From: Winogradskyella sp.
Lineage (GTDB): Bacteria > Bacteroidota > Bacteroidia > Flavobacteriales > Flavobacteriaceae
Length of the DNA: 64,000 nt
Direction of reading: 5' to 3'
NCBI RefSeq assembly: GCF_013213835.1
Contig: NZ_JABSSU010000004.1
Coordinates: 124,001 to 188,000, forward strand
Positions within the stretch are counted from its first letter, which is position 1. Each line of letters starts with the position of its first letter. Positions 1 to 9,429 of the stretch are shown here, piece by piece. Position numbers and translations under genes: made by a program. The notes below the pieces were generated by a model. That model was not told the DNA's origin and ran no database searches. It saw only the letters and a program-made list of their open reading frames with translations.

Positions 1-196
1 TTGAAATTTTTATCACCGGTAAGGTCAACACCTTAATCCCATTCTTAATTAATAATGATTTTAAAGGGCCATCATTAGGAAGTATAACAATAACATTAAA
101 ACCAGGTTTTTTATCAATAGCTTGAACAAGATCCAAAAGTGTTTTATCTGAGCCATATAGCTCGGCGGCTTGATGAATGTAAAGGATTGTTTTCAT
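1..196 (-). CDS. Glycosyltransferase family 4, N-terminal part (runs off window)
   Basis: Only the first 65 codons are inside the window. They begin MKTILYIHQAAELYGSDKTL, the usual start of GT-B glycosyltransferases: a beta strand, then the donor-side loop with a GSDKTLLDL segment, then an FNVIVILPNDGPL second strand. The ATG at 196-194 overlaps the TAA stop of the upstream acetyltransferase gene by one base (TAATG), which suggests translational coupling. By context it would transfer a sugar during surface polysaccharide assembly in the cytoplasm. Donor and acceptor cannot be told from this fragment. Confidence 0.7.
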   Translation of the reverse strand, partial: MKTILYIHQAAELYGSDKTLLDLVQAIDKKPGFNVIVILPNDGPLKSLLIKNGIKVLTLPVIKIS

Positions 197-870
197 TATA
201 AAGCCTTTATCACTTTTGCAGGAACTCCACCAATAATAACATTTTCTGGAAATATTCCGTTTACAACTGCACCTGCAGCAACAACAGAATTATTACCTAC
301 GCTACATCCGTCAAGAAAGGTAACCTTAGATCCAACCCATATATTATCCCCTAACTTTATCCCTTTAGATGTCACTCCCTGCTCTCTGATAAGTTTGGAA
401 CTATCGCTAAAATTATGGTTCTCAGAGTGAAAACTTATATATTGACCCATAATGACATCATTGCCTATTTCTACACCGCCAGAACATCCTAAATAAGAAT
501 ACTCTCCAATTGCGGAGTTATTGCCTATAGATAATCCTTTTCCATATTTAGACATATGACTTGTTGTACTTATTGTGGAATAAGCTCCTATCTTAACAAC
601 TTCACCGAATGTTATTTTATCTTTTGAGTAACAATCAATTTTAACGTTTCTCTCAATAGTACATGATTTACCAAAAGTGAAATTTTTTGTGTTTAGGATA
701 TTGACCTGTTTACCTAAGAATATTTTTCGTCGAGTTTTAATAAAACCACGAACAACCATTACAACTCTTCCAAATACAAAACTACAAATTAGTCTATCAG
801 GTATTGCGGTATCGACAACGTATTCTTTACCCGAACTAATCAATAATTTTTGAAATAACTTCTTTAGCAT
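196..870 (-). CDS. Hexapeptide-repeat acyltransferase (WcaF/CatB-like O-acetyltransferase)
   Basis: The protein has 224 aa. From about residue 60 it shows isoleucine/valine-rich hexapeptide repeats typical of left-handed beta-helix trimeric acyltransferases (CTIERNVKID, VVKIGAYSTI, GVEIGNDVIMGQYISF). They are followed by the late motif IWVGSKVTFLDGCSVGNNSVVAAGAVV and the closing NVIIGGVPAKVIK. The histidine in SFHSENH sits where the catalytic His of this family is expected. It probably transfers acetyl from acetyl-CoA to a sugar hydroxyl of the polysaccharide repeat. The N-terminal 50 residues are less typical. It lies between a Wzy-like gene and a glycosyltransferase in one minus-strand unit. 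Confidence 0.85.
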   Translation of the reverse strand: MLKKLFQKLLISSGKEYVVDTAIPDRLICSFVFGRVVMVVRGFIKTRRKIFLGKQVNILNTKNFTFGKSCTIERNVKIDCYSKDKITFGEVVKIGAYSTISTTSHMSKYGKGLSIGNNSAIGEYSYLGCSGGVEIGNDVIMGQYISFHSENHNFSDSSKLIREQGVTSKGIKLGDNIWVGSKVTFLDGCSVGNNSVVAAGAVVNGIFPENVIIGGVPAKVIKAL

Positions 871-899
871 ATTACAATTTTAGCGCAACTTAAATAACA

Positions 900-2186
900 T
901 TAATTTACCTTTTCTAAACCATTTTTATTTAAATAATATCTAATACTCAAAAGACCGCCAATAATAATACAAGCAAAGTCCCTAGGGTTGTAGGTTCCGG
1001 TAACAATGAGCGTGGTAAACATATAGTAAATTGCAATACCTGACAATAGATAATTTATAATTATTACTTTGGGTGTTTTACTTGAAACGTAGGCTTGTTT
1101 ATAGAGAATCAGCAAAAACACTAAAAACAACATTAATCCTAGAATTCCAGCTTTATAAGCAATAAACGCATATCCATTGTGAAGTACAGAAATATATTGC
1201 ATTTCTTCCCCGTTAAGCGGAGCTGAAAATTCTAAATCCACAAGAGATCCTATACCTTTCCCCATAAAAAGTGCAGAATGAAATGATGTATCATGTAATT
1301 GTTCGAACGCTTTTTGAGCTTCATATGCACGCCAGTGATCCCAAAGGTCGACATGGTCATGAACATCTATTTTAGAACTAAAAATTTCTGATGGAGCAAT
1401 TTTTATCTTGTACAAAAAACCTTCGATTCCAGGCGCTCCACGTTGTGGTTCTATAGAAAATAAATAAGTATATAAGGCAGTTATAGCTACAATCAAATAA
1501 ATCATATATTTTAAACCTTTTCTAGTAATAGCTAAATACCCGTTAACACCTAAAGAAAGTAATACCACTGATACAGTGACAGTTCTAGACACATAACAAA
1601 TAAATGATATAATAAGAATAGTAATTATAATTCTTTTATATTTAGATTGAAATTTAAATAACTCTTTACCTTTTTTTGCGAATAGTAATACTAAAGCAAA
1701 AACCTCTAAAACACTACCTCTTCCTGCATAGTTCCTCATCAGATTAATATCTACTTCATCATTGGTTATAATGTAACTAACTGTTTTATAAATGTGTATA
1801 ATCGCGAAGAAAGCCGCTATATAGACTATTGCCTTAAATAAATAATCTTTATCATTTATTTTGGTTATTAAAAAATAACCGATAAAAATGTAAAAAATTG
1901 GTTTAGCAATAAAAAAAAAGTCCTTTACCATATCAAAAATCTCACTAGAATAAAAGAATGTAGAAAATATAGATATGATAAGAATCATAATTAAGGGAAA
2001 TACTAATTGTATTAAATCCTTAGAATATTTAAAATTGAAATTATAGATAAGCCAAAAAGTAACGACTGAAAGTATAGCAATGTTAATTTCAATTATTGGG
2101 GTTAAAGAAGGTATAAATAACAATAATACCAGAGTGTAGCTATTTAACTTATCCTTAGATATTATAAGTTGTTTAGAGTTAGCCAT
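900..2186 (-). CDS. O-antigen polymerase/ligase-like membrane protein (Wzy type)
   Basis: This 428-aa protein is almost entirely hydrophobic, with about ten membrane segments. One large hydrophilic loop (about residues 245-325) contains arginines and histidines and ends with MGKGIGSLVDL. This layout, a long periplasmic loop late in a polytopic protein, is that of Wzy polymerases and WaaL ligases. Sequence is poorly conserved in the family, so the call rests on topology and on its place between a GT2 gene and an acyltransferase gene. It likely joins repeat units at the periplasmic face. Whether it is polymerase or ligase cannot be decided here. Confidence 0.7.
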   Translation of the reverse strand: MANSKQLIISKDKLNSYTLVLLLFIPSLTPIIEINIAILSVVTFWLIYNFNFKYSKDLIQLVFPLIMILIISIFSTFFYSSEIFDMVKDFFFIAKPIFYIFIGYFLITKINDKDYLFKAIVYIAAFFAIIHIYKTVSYIITNDEVDINLMRNYAGRGSVLEVFALVLLFAKKGKELFKFQSKYKRIIITILIISFICYVSRTVTVSVVLLSLGVNGYLAITRKGLKYMIYLIVAITALYTYLFSIEPQRGAPGIEGFLYKIKIAPSEIFSSKIDVHDHVDLWDHWRAYEAQKAFEQLHDTSFHSALFMGKGIGSLVDLEFSAPLNGEEMQYISVLHNGYAFIAYKAGILGLMLFLVFLLILYKQAYVSSKTPKVIIINYLLSGIAIYYMFTTLIVTGTYNPRDFACIIIGGLLSIRYYLNKNGLEKVN

Positions 2187-2218
2187 TGTTAATACAAATA
2201 ATTTAAGTAAAATAAATT

Positions 2219-2989
2219 CTAAATTTTACCTATTAATCGTTTTATGAGAGTTAATAATCTCATATATATATAATCATATAAAGCCAATAAAACCGGAATC
2301 TTACCTGATTTAGTTTTTGCTTTAAGTGTTTCTTTTAATACTTTAGAAAAATTTTGATTGCTTACACCGTCAGCTCTCATAACTGCTGTTATATGATTTA
2401 CTTTTAAAGTCTTTAAATTGTGTCTTGCTCTGAGCAATAATTCATAATCCCCCGCAATCTTATAATTGGTATTAAAGCTACCGTATTTTTTAAAATACTT
2501 CTTGTTGTGAAAGGAACCAACATGTGCAGGAGTAATCGTAATATTTCTTCTAAATGTTTTCCAAGACCAAATTGAATCTAATTTCTTACTTCTCTTACCA
2601 TCAGTAAATTCTACCTCAGAATATACCCAATCTATATCATTGTCGTTAGATTCTTTAATTGCTGCATTATAATTTTCAATGGCATTTGGTTTGTAATAAT
2701 CATCAGAACCTAAAAAAGAAATCCAATCCCCTGTTGACATATTTAAGCCCTTATTCCATGCATCATAAATTCCTTTATCTGGCTCTGAAATCCACTTATA
2801 ACTAATTTCTGATTTATTGAAAACACTTTCAAAAGACTTTATTATGTTTTTGGTTTTATCTGTTGAGGCACCATCTACAATAATAAACTCTATATTCTTT
2901 TGTGATTGACTTAAGATTGAATTAATTGTTCTCTCAATTGTTTTTTCACTATTATAGGCAGCTGTTATTACAGTAAACTTCTTTGACAT
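2219..2989 (-). CDS. Glycosyltransferase family 2
   Basis: The 256-aa protein starts KFTVITAAYNSEKTIERTI, followed by IEFIIVDGASTDKTKNII, the nucleotide-sugar binding core of GT-A family 2 enzymes. The metal-binding DxD-type motif is GSDDYY near residue 95. The length is normal for a single-domain enzyme of this type with a short basic C-terminal helix. It is the first gene of the unit GT2, Wzy-like, acetyltransferase, GT4. A -7-like element lies just upstream at 3008-3015. The sugar specificity is unknown. Confidence 0.88.
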   Translation of the reverse strand: MSKKFTVITAAYNSEKTIERTINSILSQSQKNIEFIIVDGASTDKTKNIIKSFESVFNKSEISYKWISEPDKGIYDAWNKGLNMSTGDWISFLGSDDYYKPNAIENYNAAIKESNDNDIDWVYSEVEFTDGKRSKKLDSIWSWKTFRRNITITPAHVGSFHNKKYFKKYGSFNTNYKIAGDYELLLRARHNLKTLKVNHITAVMRADGVSNQNFSKVLKETLKAKTKSGKIPVLLALYDYIYMRLLTLIKRLIGKI

Positions 2990-3007
2990 TAGATGATTTC
3001 AAGTTTT

Positions 3008-3015
3008 CAAATATA
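3008..3015 (-). promoter_or_regulatory. Candidate -7 element for the GT2 unit
   Basis: On the minus strand the octamer TATATTTG matches the Bacteroidota -7 consensus TAnnTTTG, about 19 bases upstream of the ATG at 2989. No clear -33 TTG was found at usual spacing. The match is to an eight-base motif in AT-rich DNA, so chance occurrence is possible. Confidence 0.4.
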
Positions 3016-3073
3016 TACCTTTTAAAAATTAAATAATATTTGTAGCTATTTATGTTTTTATATTTTTACACAC

Positions 3074-4006
3074 ATGAGTTTTAAACCAAACATCAATCTA
3101 TTTATTGTAGGTGCTGCCAAGTCTGGCACAACATCACTATATAATTATTTGATTCAACATCCTGATGTGTTTTTCCCAAAAGTTAAAGAGCCAAACTTTT
3201 ATTCTGACATAGAATCAGAGGACCCGTTAGCTTACAAAAGGCCTAAGAAAGGGATGTTTTATCATAATAAAGTCATAAAAAACAGAGAGGTTTATTATTC
3301 ACTTTACAAAGAAGCTAACAACTTTAAAATTCTTGGTGATGCTAGTCCATCTTATCTTTGGGACAAAGGTGCTGCAAAAAAAATACATACTGATTTTCCT
3401 AAAGCCAAAATTTTAATAATTCTCAGAAATCCAATTGAGCGTACTTTTTCTCATTATTTAATGAATTTAAAAGGAGGAATAGAAAAAGATTCAAATGCCT
3501 TGAGAGCTTTTAAAAGAGACGAGAAAATCATCCGAAAAGTATGGGGTGATGGTAAAGTTTTGCTCTACAAGGAATTGGGGTTATATTCAAGGCAAGTTCA
3601 GTCTTATTTCGAGATTTTTGGTAAAGAAAATGTAAAAGTTATGATTTACGAAGAGTTTTTTCACGATACTGACATTGGCTTGTCTAAAATTTTAGCGTTT
3701 TTAGATCTTCCAAATAACTATACATTTAATACTGAAACCATACATAACACTTTTTCTGTCCCGAAAAATGATTTCGCCAAACTCCTTATTAGATTAAAGT
3801 CAAAAATGTCATTTCTAAAAGGTTTTTTTCCAAACAATTCAAAAGTGTTTATCAACAAAACTGTTCTATTCAAACCTTCTAAAAAGCCAAAAATGAATGA
3901 TGAGGTAAGGGTTTATTTACAGAATATATTTAAAAAAGATATTGAGGCACTCGAAAAGGTTTTAGAAAAGGACTTAGGCATTTGGAAAGAAACCTTTATC
4001 CATTAA
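3074..4006 (+). CDS. PAPS-dependent sulfotransferase
   Basis: The 310-aa protein has the 5'-phosphosulfate-binding loop near the N-terminus (GAAKSGTTSLYNYL, from about residue 13) with KEPNFYS soon after. The 3'-phosphate-binding segment ILRNPIERTFSHYLM lies near residue 118. These are the two PAPS-binding signatures of the Sulfotransfer family, in the arrangement of carbohydrate sulfotransferases (heparan N-/O-sulfotransferase-like). It should transfer sulfate from PAPS to a sugar. It is encoded against the direction of the rest of the locus, and its end overlaps the end of the next, convergent sulfotransferase by four bases. Confidence 0.9.
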   Translation: MSFKPNINLFIVGAAKSGTTSLYNYLIQHPDVFFPKVKEPNFYSDIESEDPLAYKRPKKGMFYHNKVIKNREVYYSLYKEANNFKILGDASPSYLWDKGAAKKIHTDFPKAKILIILRNPIERTFSHYLMNLKGGIEKDSNALRAFKRDEKIIRKVWGDGKVLLYKELGLYSRQVQSYFEIFGKENVKVMIYEEFFHDTDIGLSKILAFLDLPNNYTFNTETIHNTFSVPKNDFAKLLIRLKSKMSFLKGFFPNNSKVFINKTVLFKPSKKPKMNDEVRVYLQNIFKKDIEALEKVLEKDLGIWKETFIH

Positions 4007-4971
4007 GATATAAATCTTTTTCTAACCCATTTAAATCTTTTTCCAAAAAACAACAGCAATTGCGTTCGCCTAACTATAGAATTTATACTATAATCTAATA
4101 AATCTTTAATTTCATTTTTTAAAGAAAAAATAGGCTTTAACTGTTTTAATTTAGAAACAATTTCATTTTTATCATAACCTTGTAAAGTCATTGCGTTTTC
4201 ATCAATTTTATTGATGATTGAAAGTGCACTCTTTTTTCGTGTGAATGTATGAAGTGTGTTTTGCCATTTCATTAAGCTCTGACTACTAATGTTTTTATAA
4301 CTAATAACCCCTGTAGGATCGCCTAATTCACCTTTTGTGTCTTGATTAGAGAATGCCTCGATTAATTCATCCTTATAGTCTAAATTTAAGAACTCTAATA
4401 CTTTTTTTATCTCACGCTCTGGTTCTAATACTAAATCTTCGTATCTAACAACTATTGAATCATCTCGTAATTTGGTGTAGCCTTTAGAAAGTTTCTCAAA
4501 TCCTGAAGTAAGATCATGATAAGATCCTAAAAATGGTCTCAGTCTATTATTTGACCAAGTCCTAATCATTGAAGAATAAATTTGTTCAGGTGACCTAAAT
4601 AGAAAAATGAACTTGGCATTTGGAAATACCTTAGCTATTTCTTCAATTATTAGATAATATCTTGGTGTCTTATCCAAAAAATAGGTTTCACCATTATTAG
4701 CTATTTTTTGATGTAATTCTGTTATAAAACCTCTAAGAGAATCATAATAATCTTCATCTTTTAAGGGTAAATTATTTATAAAATCTTTAATTGCAATAGA
4801 CGAAAGCATAGACCCATATTCTGAGAGTACTCCTTCATCTCTTAGACTATATATCTGAGGGAGTAAAATCCATGGTTCTGCAACGCTCTTAATTTTATCA
4901 TGAGACATCAAAACTCTTTGTAATAGCGTTGACCCAGATCTAGGTAAAGAAAATATAAAAATTTGATTCAT
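4003..4971 (-). CDS. Second sulfotransferase (tyrosylprotein/carbohydrate type)
   Basis: The 322-aa protein begins IFIFSLPRSGSTLLQRVL, a clear 5'-PSB loop with PRSGST. It continues with FLFRSPEQIYSSMIR near residue 125 as the 3'-phosphate-binding segment and VVRYEDLVLEPEREIKKVLEFL as the usual later motif. It is only distantly like the first sulfotransferase, so it is not a recent duplicate and probably acts on a different position or sugar. Its minus-strand orientation agrees with the main locus. The donor PAPS is presumably supplied by cysDNC at 7253-10024. Confidence 0.9.
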   Translation of the reverse strand: MNQIFIFSLPRSGSTLLQRVLMSHDKIKSVAEPWILLPQIYSLRDEGVLSEYGSMLSSIAIKDFINNLPLKDEDYYDSLRGFITELHQKIANNGETYFLDKTPRYYLIIEEIAKVFPNAKFIFLFRSPEQIYSSMIRTWSNNRLRPFLGSYHDLTSGFEKLSKGYTKLRDDSIVVRYEDLVLEPEREIKKVLEFLNLDYKDELIEAFSNQDTKGELGDPTGVISYKNISSQSLMKWQNTLHTFTRKKSALSIINKIDENAMTLQGYDKNEIVSKLKQLKPIFSLKNEIKDLLDYSINSIVRRTQLLLFFGKRFKWVRKRFIS

Positions 4972-5124
4972 CCGATATTAAAATCTTAAGAAAACACAGA
5001 TTAATTAAAAGTTTGTGAAGATTATAAACCAATGTCTTCCATACGAATTTATTATACAATAACATTCTTTTAAGCAAAATACAACCTAATCTTGGCATTT
5101 AAAGAATTAAGATTAAACTTTTCA

Positions 5125-6480
5125 TTATTTGTTCCAGATTCCTTTTGCTTTTTTGTTGATTATAAGGTAATACTGAATAGGCTTATATATAGCGTACAAA
5201 CCTATTGAAACGCATGTTGCTAAAATAACACCTGTAGTGCCTAAATTCAATTCCTTAGCAAATAAAATACTTAATGGGATGTTAATTAGTAGAGCTATTA
5301 TCCCTACTATCATTTGCAGTTTTATCCTACCAACGCCATTTATAAAATTAGTATATATTAATTGAAATGTCTGAATTAGTACAAATAAGGCCATTGAAAT
5401 ATTTAAAGAAAACATAATAACAACATTGTCACCAACCCAAATTTTATAAACCCAATCTGCAATTATTAGCATAATTATTAAAAGAATTGGAATTACTAAT
5501 AACCAAATGCGAAATATTGCTTTCATAGACTTTTTAATCCAGCTATAATCAGACTTAACAAATGCCTCTGTAATGGTAGACCAGTATGGTGCAATTACAA
5601 TCGAAAAGAAAATTAAAATTTGCGAAAAATACTTTAAGGCTATATTGTAAGGTACGACTTCTTCTGGGCTGAACAAATTAGTAATAATAATATTATCTGT
5701 TGAAAACAATACAATTACAGATATTTGAATAATAAAAAATTTAGTGCCTAAGCTTAATATCTCTTTTACATGTTTAGAACTCCACAATTTTAGCTGTGGT
5801 CTTAAATGTTTGTACTTATTAGTAAAAGATATTAAATTATAAACTAACATTACTACAACCGGAAGCGCCGAAAATATTGTGCCAAAAAGTAGTAGAGATC
5901 CGTCTGTAGTTTTCAGAAGTATCCATATACATATTAAGGAAAGTAAACTAGTAATGAACTGTACTTTTGATTGAAATGAATGATTCTGTTCTGCTAGGTG
6001 TATGCTTGAAATTAGTTTTACAATCAGTTGTATCGAAAAAAAGGTGAAAACCAAAATCATCAATGGAGCTATATCATTTTTGAGCATTCCTTCAACATTA
6101 AAAATCAAACCCCAATCCAGAAAAAAATTAATGATTATAAACAGGAATAAAACTAACAAACTTATTCCCATAATTGTAAAATATGCAGAACTCACATATA
6201 CTTGGGCTAAGCTATAATTTTTTTGTGCATTCGCCTCAGCAAGTTTATTTCTTAAGCCATGTCCTAACCCAACATCAAAAAGCGTAAACCAACTCAAAAA
6301 AGAACTTAGAGTAAGCCAAACTCCATAGCCTTCGGTATTTAGATAAGTTAAGGATAAAGGAACGAGAGCTAGGTTTGAGACGATACTTCCAATTTTATAA
6401 AAGAAAGATAGACCTATGTGATTGACTATATTTAAATCACGTCCACTATTTATTCCAAACAAGCTCAATATTTTATTCAA
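5125..6480 (-). CDS. Wzx-like polysaccharide flippase
   Basis: The 451-aa polytopic membrane protein has about 12 hydrophobic segments and the early motif LNTEGYGVWLTLSSFLSWFTLFDVGLGHGLRNKLAEANA. The FDVGLGHGLRNKLAE part is typical of the MATE-like oligosaccharide flippase (PST) family. It should move undecaprenyl-linked repeat units across the inner membrane for Wzy-dependent polymerisation. The only in-frame start near the N-terminus is TTG at 6480. A 153-base spacer lies downstream and a 246-base spacer upstream; neither holds a recognisable gene or motif. Confidence 0.88.
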   Translation of the reverse strand: MNKILSLFGINSGRDLNIVNHIGLSFFYKIGSIVSNLALVPLSLTYLNTEGYGVWLTLSSFLSWFTLFDVGLGHGLRNKLAEANAQKNYSLAQVYVSSAYFTIMGISLLVLFLFIIINFFLDWGLIFNVEGMLKNDIAPLMILVFTFFSIQLIVKLISSIHLAEQNHSFQSKVQFITSLLSLICIWILLKTTDGSLLLFGTIFSALPVVVMLVYNLISFTNKYKHLRPQLKLWSSKHVKEILSLGTKFFIIQISVIVLFSTDNIIITNLFSPEEVVPYNIALKYFSQILIFFSIVIAPYWSTITEAFVKSDYSWIKKSMKAIFRIWLLVIPILLIIMLIIADWVYKIWVGDNVVIMFSLNISMALFVLIQTFQLIYTNFINGVGRIKLQMIVGIIALLINIPLSILFAKELNLGTTGVILATCVSIGLYAIYKPIQYYLIINKKAKGIWNK

Positions 6481-6726
6481 AGCACATTATTAAAATTCCT
6501 TCTTTATTAAAATCAATCTAATTCGCCATAATACTTTCTGAGAATGAAACAATACTATCAAAATAAAAGCTTTTTAATAGATTATTTGAAACACCAATTA
6601 TTTGATAATAAATTGTTAACAAATAAACCCAAAAAAATAAAAACAACCTCTCTTCATGATATAAAATATTCCATTCAAAATACTTTTCCTAGATAGCTTT
6701 GAAAACAAGAGAGAATTCAATTTATT
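6481..6726. other. AT-rich spacer with no recognised feature
   Basis: This 246-base gap separates the variable glycosyltransferase/flippase part of the locus from the rfb-cys operon. It has no plausible coding frame, no tRNA and no strong hairpin that I could see. It may hold the promoter for the flippase gene, but no TAnnTTTG element was found on the minus strand. Confidence 0.4.
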
Positions 6727-7233
6727 TTAATCAAACTCTAGAAGCATACGGTCAATTAATATTTCTCTTGCCCTGAAGGATGGCTTAAAATCACCATTTA
6801 CGACTCCTGCAGTTGCTGTCGCCTTATCGTTATCGTATTCTATATATTTATTAGGAATGAACATTTGAAAAAACTTGTCTCTACTGATATCTATTTTATC
6901 GTAGCCTAATGACACACTACATGAATTCACAATAAGTTTCTGGCGCTTTTCATCATTTCCAAAAACTAAAAGTAATTTAGTTGGTATTTCCTGGCTTTGA
7001 GTTGTAAAATTTATTGTCTGAATTTCAGTTGATTTTTTAACTTCTACTTTAACCATCTGATCTACTGTTATATGTTGTTGCCCTTCGTTAACATAAAACA
7101 ATTTAAAAACATCGTCGTAATAAACAGTAGCTGAAAGCTCAAATGTGAGGTGTTTACTTGCATTAACTTCTTCTTTAGGACTATCCTTACAAGAAATCAA
7201 CGCAAATAACATCATGATAAATATTTTTCTCAT
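6727..7233 (-). CDS. Small lipoprotein of unknown function, last gene of the rfb-cys operon
   Basis: The 168-aa product starts with a lipoprotein signal ending LFALISCKDS (Cys15). The mature part is rich in beta-strand-like sequence with no motif I recognise; a FLFD-type ending and the segment KLLLVFGNDEKRQK are not diagnostic. It starts about 20 bases after cysN stops and is probably co-transcribed with the sulfate-activation genes. A role in polysaccharide export or surface display is possible by context only. Confidence 0.75.
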   Translation of the reverse strand: MRKIFIMMLFALISCKDSPKEEVNASKHLTFELSATVYYDDVFKLFYVNEGQQHITVDQMVKVEVKKSTEIQTINFTTQSQEIPTKLLLVFGNDEKRQKLIVNSCSVSLGYDKIDISRDKFFQMFIPNKYIEYDNDKATATAGVVNGDFKPSFRAREILIDRMLLEFD

Positions 7234-7252
7234 CTCTTTTGTGATGTCTTAA

Positions 7253-8506
7253 TTACACAATCATTCCAGCCGCCACAGTTTCGTTTGTGGTGTCATCTAC
7301 CAAGATGATACTTCCTGTAGTTCTGTTTTCTCTGTAAGAATCAATCATTAACGGCTTTGTCGTTCTTATTCTCACCTTTGAGATATCATTCATAGTAAGG
7401 GTTTTATCCTCCGTTTGACGTTCTAAAGTGTTAATATCATACTTATAAACAACTTCTTTAATCATCGCTTTTTGATCATTAGAAGTGTGCCTGATGCTAT
7501 ATTTAGCTCTTGGCTTTGCTGGACTATTATGTAACCAACACAACATCACCTCTATGTCCTGCGACGTGTCTGGTGTGTTATTTGATCTTACAATCATATC
7601 ACCTCGACCTACGTCTATATCATCTTCTAATGTGATACTTACTGACATTGGCGCGAATGCCTCTTCCACTTCACCATTAAAAGTATCTATACTTTTTATC
7701 TGAGATGTAAAACCAGATGGTAATACAGTAACTTCATCACCTGGTCTTAAAACTCCACTTGCTACGCGACCCGCATAACCTCTGTAATCTCTATGTGCTT
7801 CGCTCTGAGGTCTTAGTACTGTTTGTACAGGGAATCGTGCGTCTACTTTATTAATATCACTGCTAATATGCAATGTTTCTAGTGTATGTAATAATGGTGC
7901 TCCTTGGTACCAAGGCATATTCTCAGAACGGTTCACCACATTATCACCATTTAAGGCACTTATTGGTATAAAACGTATGTCTTTTACTAATAGTTTCGAA
8001 GAAAATTCCTCGAACTGGTTGATAACCTTATTATAAGCTTCCTCAGAATGGTCTACCAAATCCATTTTATTAATACAAACAATGACATGTGGGATTTGTA
8101 ATAATGACGCTATAAACGAATGGCGTTTGGTTTGCTCTATCACTCCATGTCTTGCATCAACTAATATGATTGCGGCATTGGCTGTAGAGGCACCCGTAAC
8201 CATATTTCTTGTATATTGAATATGACCTGGTGTATCGGCAATAATAAATTTACGCTTTGGTGTGGTAAAGTATCTATAGGCTACATCTATCGTAATCCCT
8301 TGCTCTCTTTCATCTCTTAAACCATCTGTAAATAAAGCCAAGTCTACTCCATCGTGCCCTTTACGCTTACTGGTTGTCTCTATTGCCTCTAGCTGGTCCT
8401 CAAAAATAGATTTAGAATCGTATAATAATCTCCCTATTAATGTACTCTTTCCATCGTCTACACTTCCTGCTGTAGTAAATCTTAATAATTGGTTATTGTC
8501 TATCAT
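7253..8506 (-). CDS. cysN: Sulfate adenylyltransferase subunit 1 (GTPase)
   Basis: The 417-aa protein is an EF-Tu-like GTPase. It has a P-loop GSVDDGKST (residues 14-22), the G2 region EREQGITIDVAYRYF, DTPGHIQYTRNM (G3) and NKMD (G4), followed by two beta-barrel domains. With CysD it makes adenosine 5'-phosphosulfate from ATP and sulfate, driven by GTP hydrolysis. The length is that of CysN alone; the APS kinase that is fused in NodQ-type proteins is instead the separate cysC gene two genes upstream. It lies 17 bases after cysD. Confidence 0.95.
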   Translation of the reverse strand: MIDNNQLLRFTTAGSVDDGKSTLIGRLLYDSKSIFEDQLEAIETTSKRKGHDGVDLALFTDGLRDEREQGITIDVAYRYFTTPKRKFIIADTPGHIQYTRNMVTGASTANAAIILVDARHGVIEQTKRHSFIASLLQIPHVIVCINKMDLVDHSEEAYNKVINQFEEFSSKLLVKDIRFIPISALNGDNVVNRSENMPWYQGAPLLHTLETLHISSDINKVDARFPVQTVLRPQSEAHRDYRGYAGRVASGVLRPGDEVTVLPSGFTSQIKSIDTFNGEVEEAFAPMSVSITLEDDIDVGRGDMIVRSNNTPDTSQDIEVMLCWLHNSPAKPRAKYSIRHTSNDQKAMIKEVVYKYDINTLERQTEDKTLTMNDISKVRIRTTKPLMIDSYRENRTTGSIILVDDTTNETVAAGMIV

Positions 8507-8523
8507 GTTTCTTCTCAGTGCTT

Positions 8524-9429
8524 TTAAAAATAACCTTGTCGCTTTCTGTCTTCCATAGCAGTTTCAGAACGTTTATCATCGCTTCTATTGCCACGTTCTG
8601 TTTGACGCATCGCTGATACTTCCATCGCTATCTTTTCAACTGTATCGGCCTCAGATTCTATGCCACCTGTAATGGTAATATCACCTAAGGTTCTAAAACG
8701 TATCTTTTTTGTCAATACTTCTTCAGTCTCTTCAAGTTTTAAGAACTCCGAATTTGGTATCCATGAGTTTTGACGCCATACGACTTCGCGCTCATGCGCA
8801 AAGTATAATGACGGTATTGAGATGTTTTCTCTAGCAATGTAGTTCCAAACATCCATTTCTGTCCAATTGCTTATTGGGAAGGCTCTAAAATGTTCTCCTT
8901 CAAAATGTTTCCCATTAAAAATGTTCCATAACTCCGGACGCTGATTTTTTGGATCCCATTGTCCAAAATCATCTCTATGAGAAAAGAAACGTTCCTTTGC
9001 TCTCGCTTTTTCCTCATCACGCCTTCCTCCACCAATGGCACAGTCCACATTATTTACTTCGATTGCGTCCAGCAAAGTGGTAATCTGAAGTGCATTTCTT
9101 GTGGCGTTCTTTCCTTTCTCCTCAGCTACGCGTCCTTGATCTATAGATTCTTGCACGGAACCAACAATAAGATTAACTCCAAGTTCATTGATAAGATTAT
9201 CCCTAAATTGAATCGTTTCAGGAAAATTATGACCTGTATCAACGTGCATCAACGAAAATGGGATCTTACTAGGATAAAATGCCTTTCTTGCTAAATGTGT
9301 TACCACTATGGAATCTTTTCCTCCTGAAAACAAAATCACTGGGTTTTGAAATTGCGCCCAAACTTCGCGCAATACAAAAATAGCCTCACTCTCTAACTCA
9401 TCTAAGTAATTTAAATAATACTTACTCAT
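8524..9429 (-). CDS. cysD: Sulfate adenylyltransferase subunit 2
   Basis: The 301-aa protein is an ATP pyrophosphatase of the PAPS-reductase/CysD family. It has FSGGKDSIVV (P-loop SGGKDS at 35-40), GGGRRDEEKARAKER, and the C-terminal motif RFRTLGDITITGGIESEADTVEKI, ending in DRKRQGYF. The RTLG and EDRKRQGYF segments separate CysD from CysH. It forms APS with CysN. The start overlaps the end of cysC by eight bases, so the two are probably translationally coupled. Confidence 0.96.
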   Translation of the reverse strand: MSKYYLNYLDELESEAIFVLREVWAQFQNPVILFSGGKDSIVVTHLARKAFYPSKIPFSLMHVDTGHNFPETIQFRDNLINELGVNLIVGSVQESIDQGRVAEEKGKNATRNALQITTLLDAIEVNNVDCAIGGGRRDEEKARAKERFFSHRDDFGQWDPKNQRPELWNIFNGKHFEGEHFRAFPISNWTEMDVWNYIARENISIPSLYFAHEREVVWRQNSWIPNSEFLKLEETEEVLTKKIRFRTLGDITITGGIESEADTVEKIAMEVSAMRQTERGNRSDDKRSETAMEDRKRQGYF

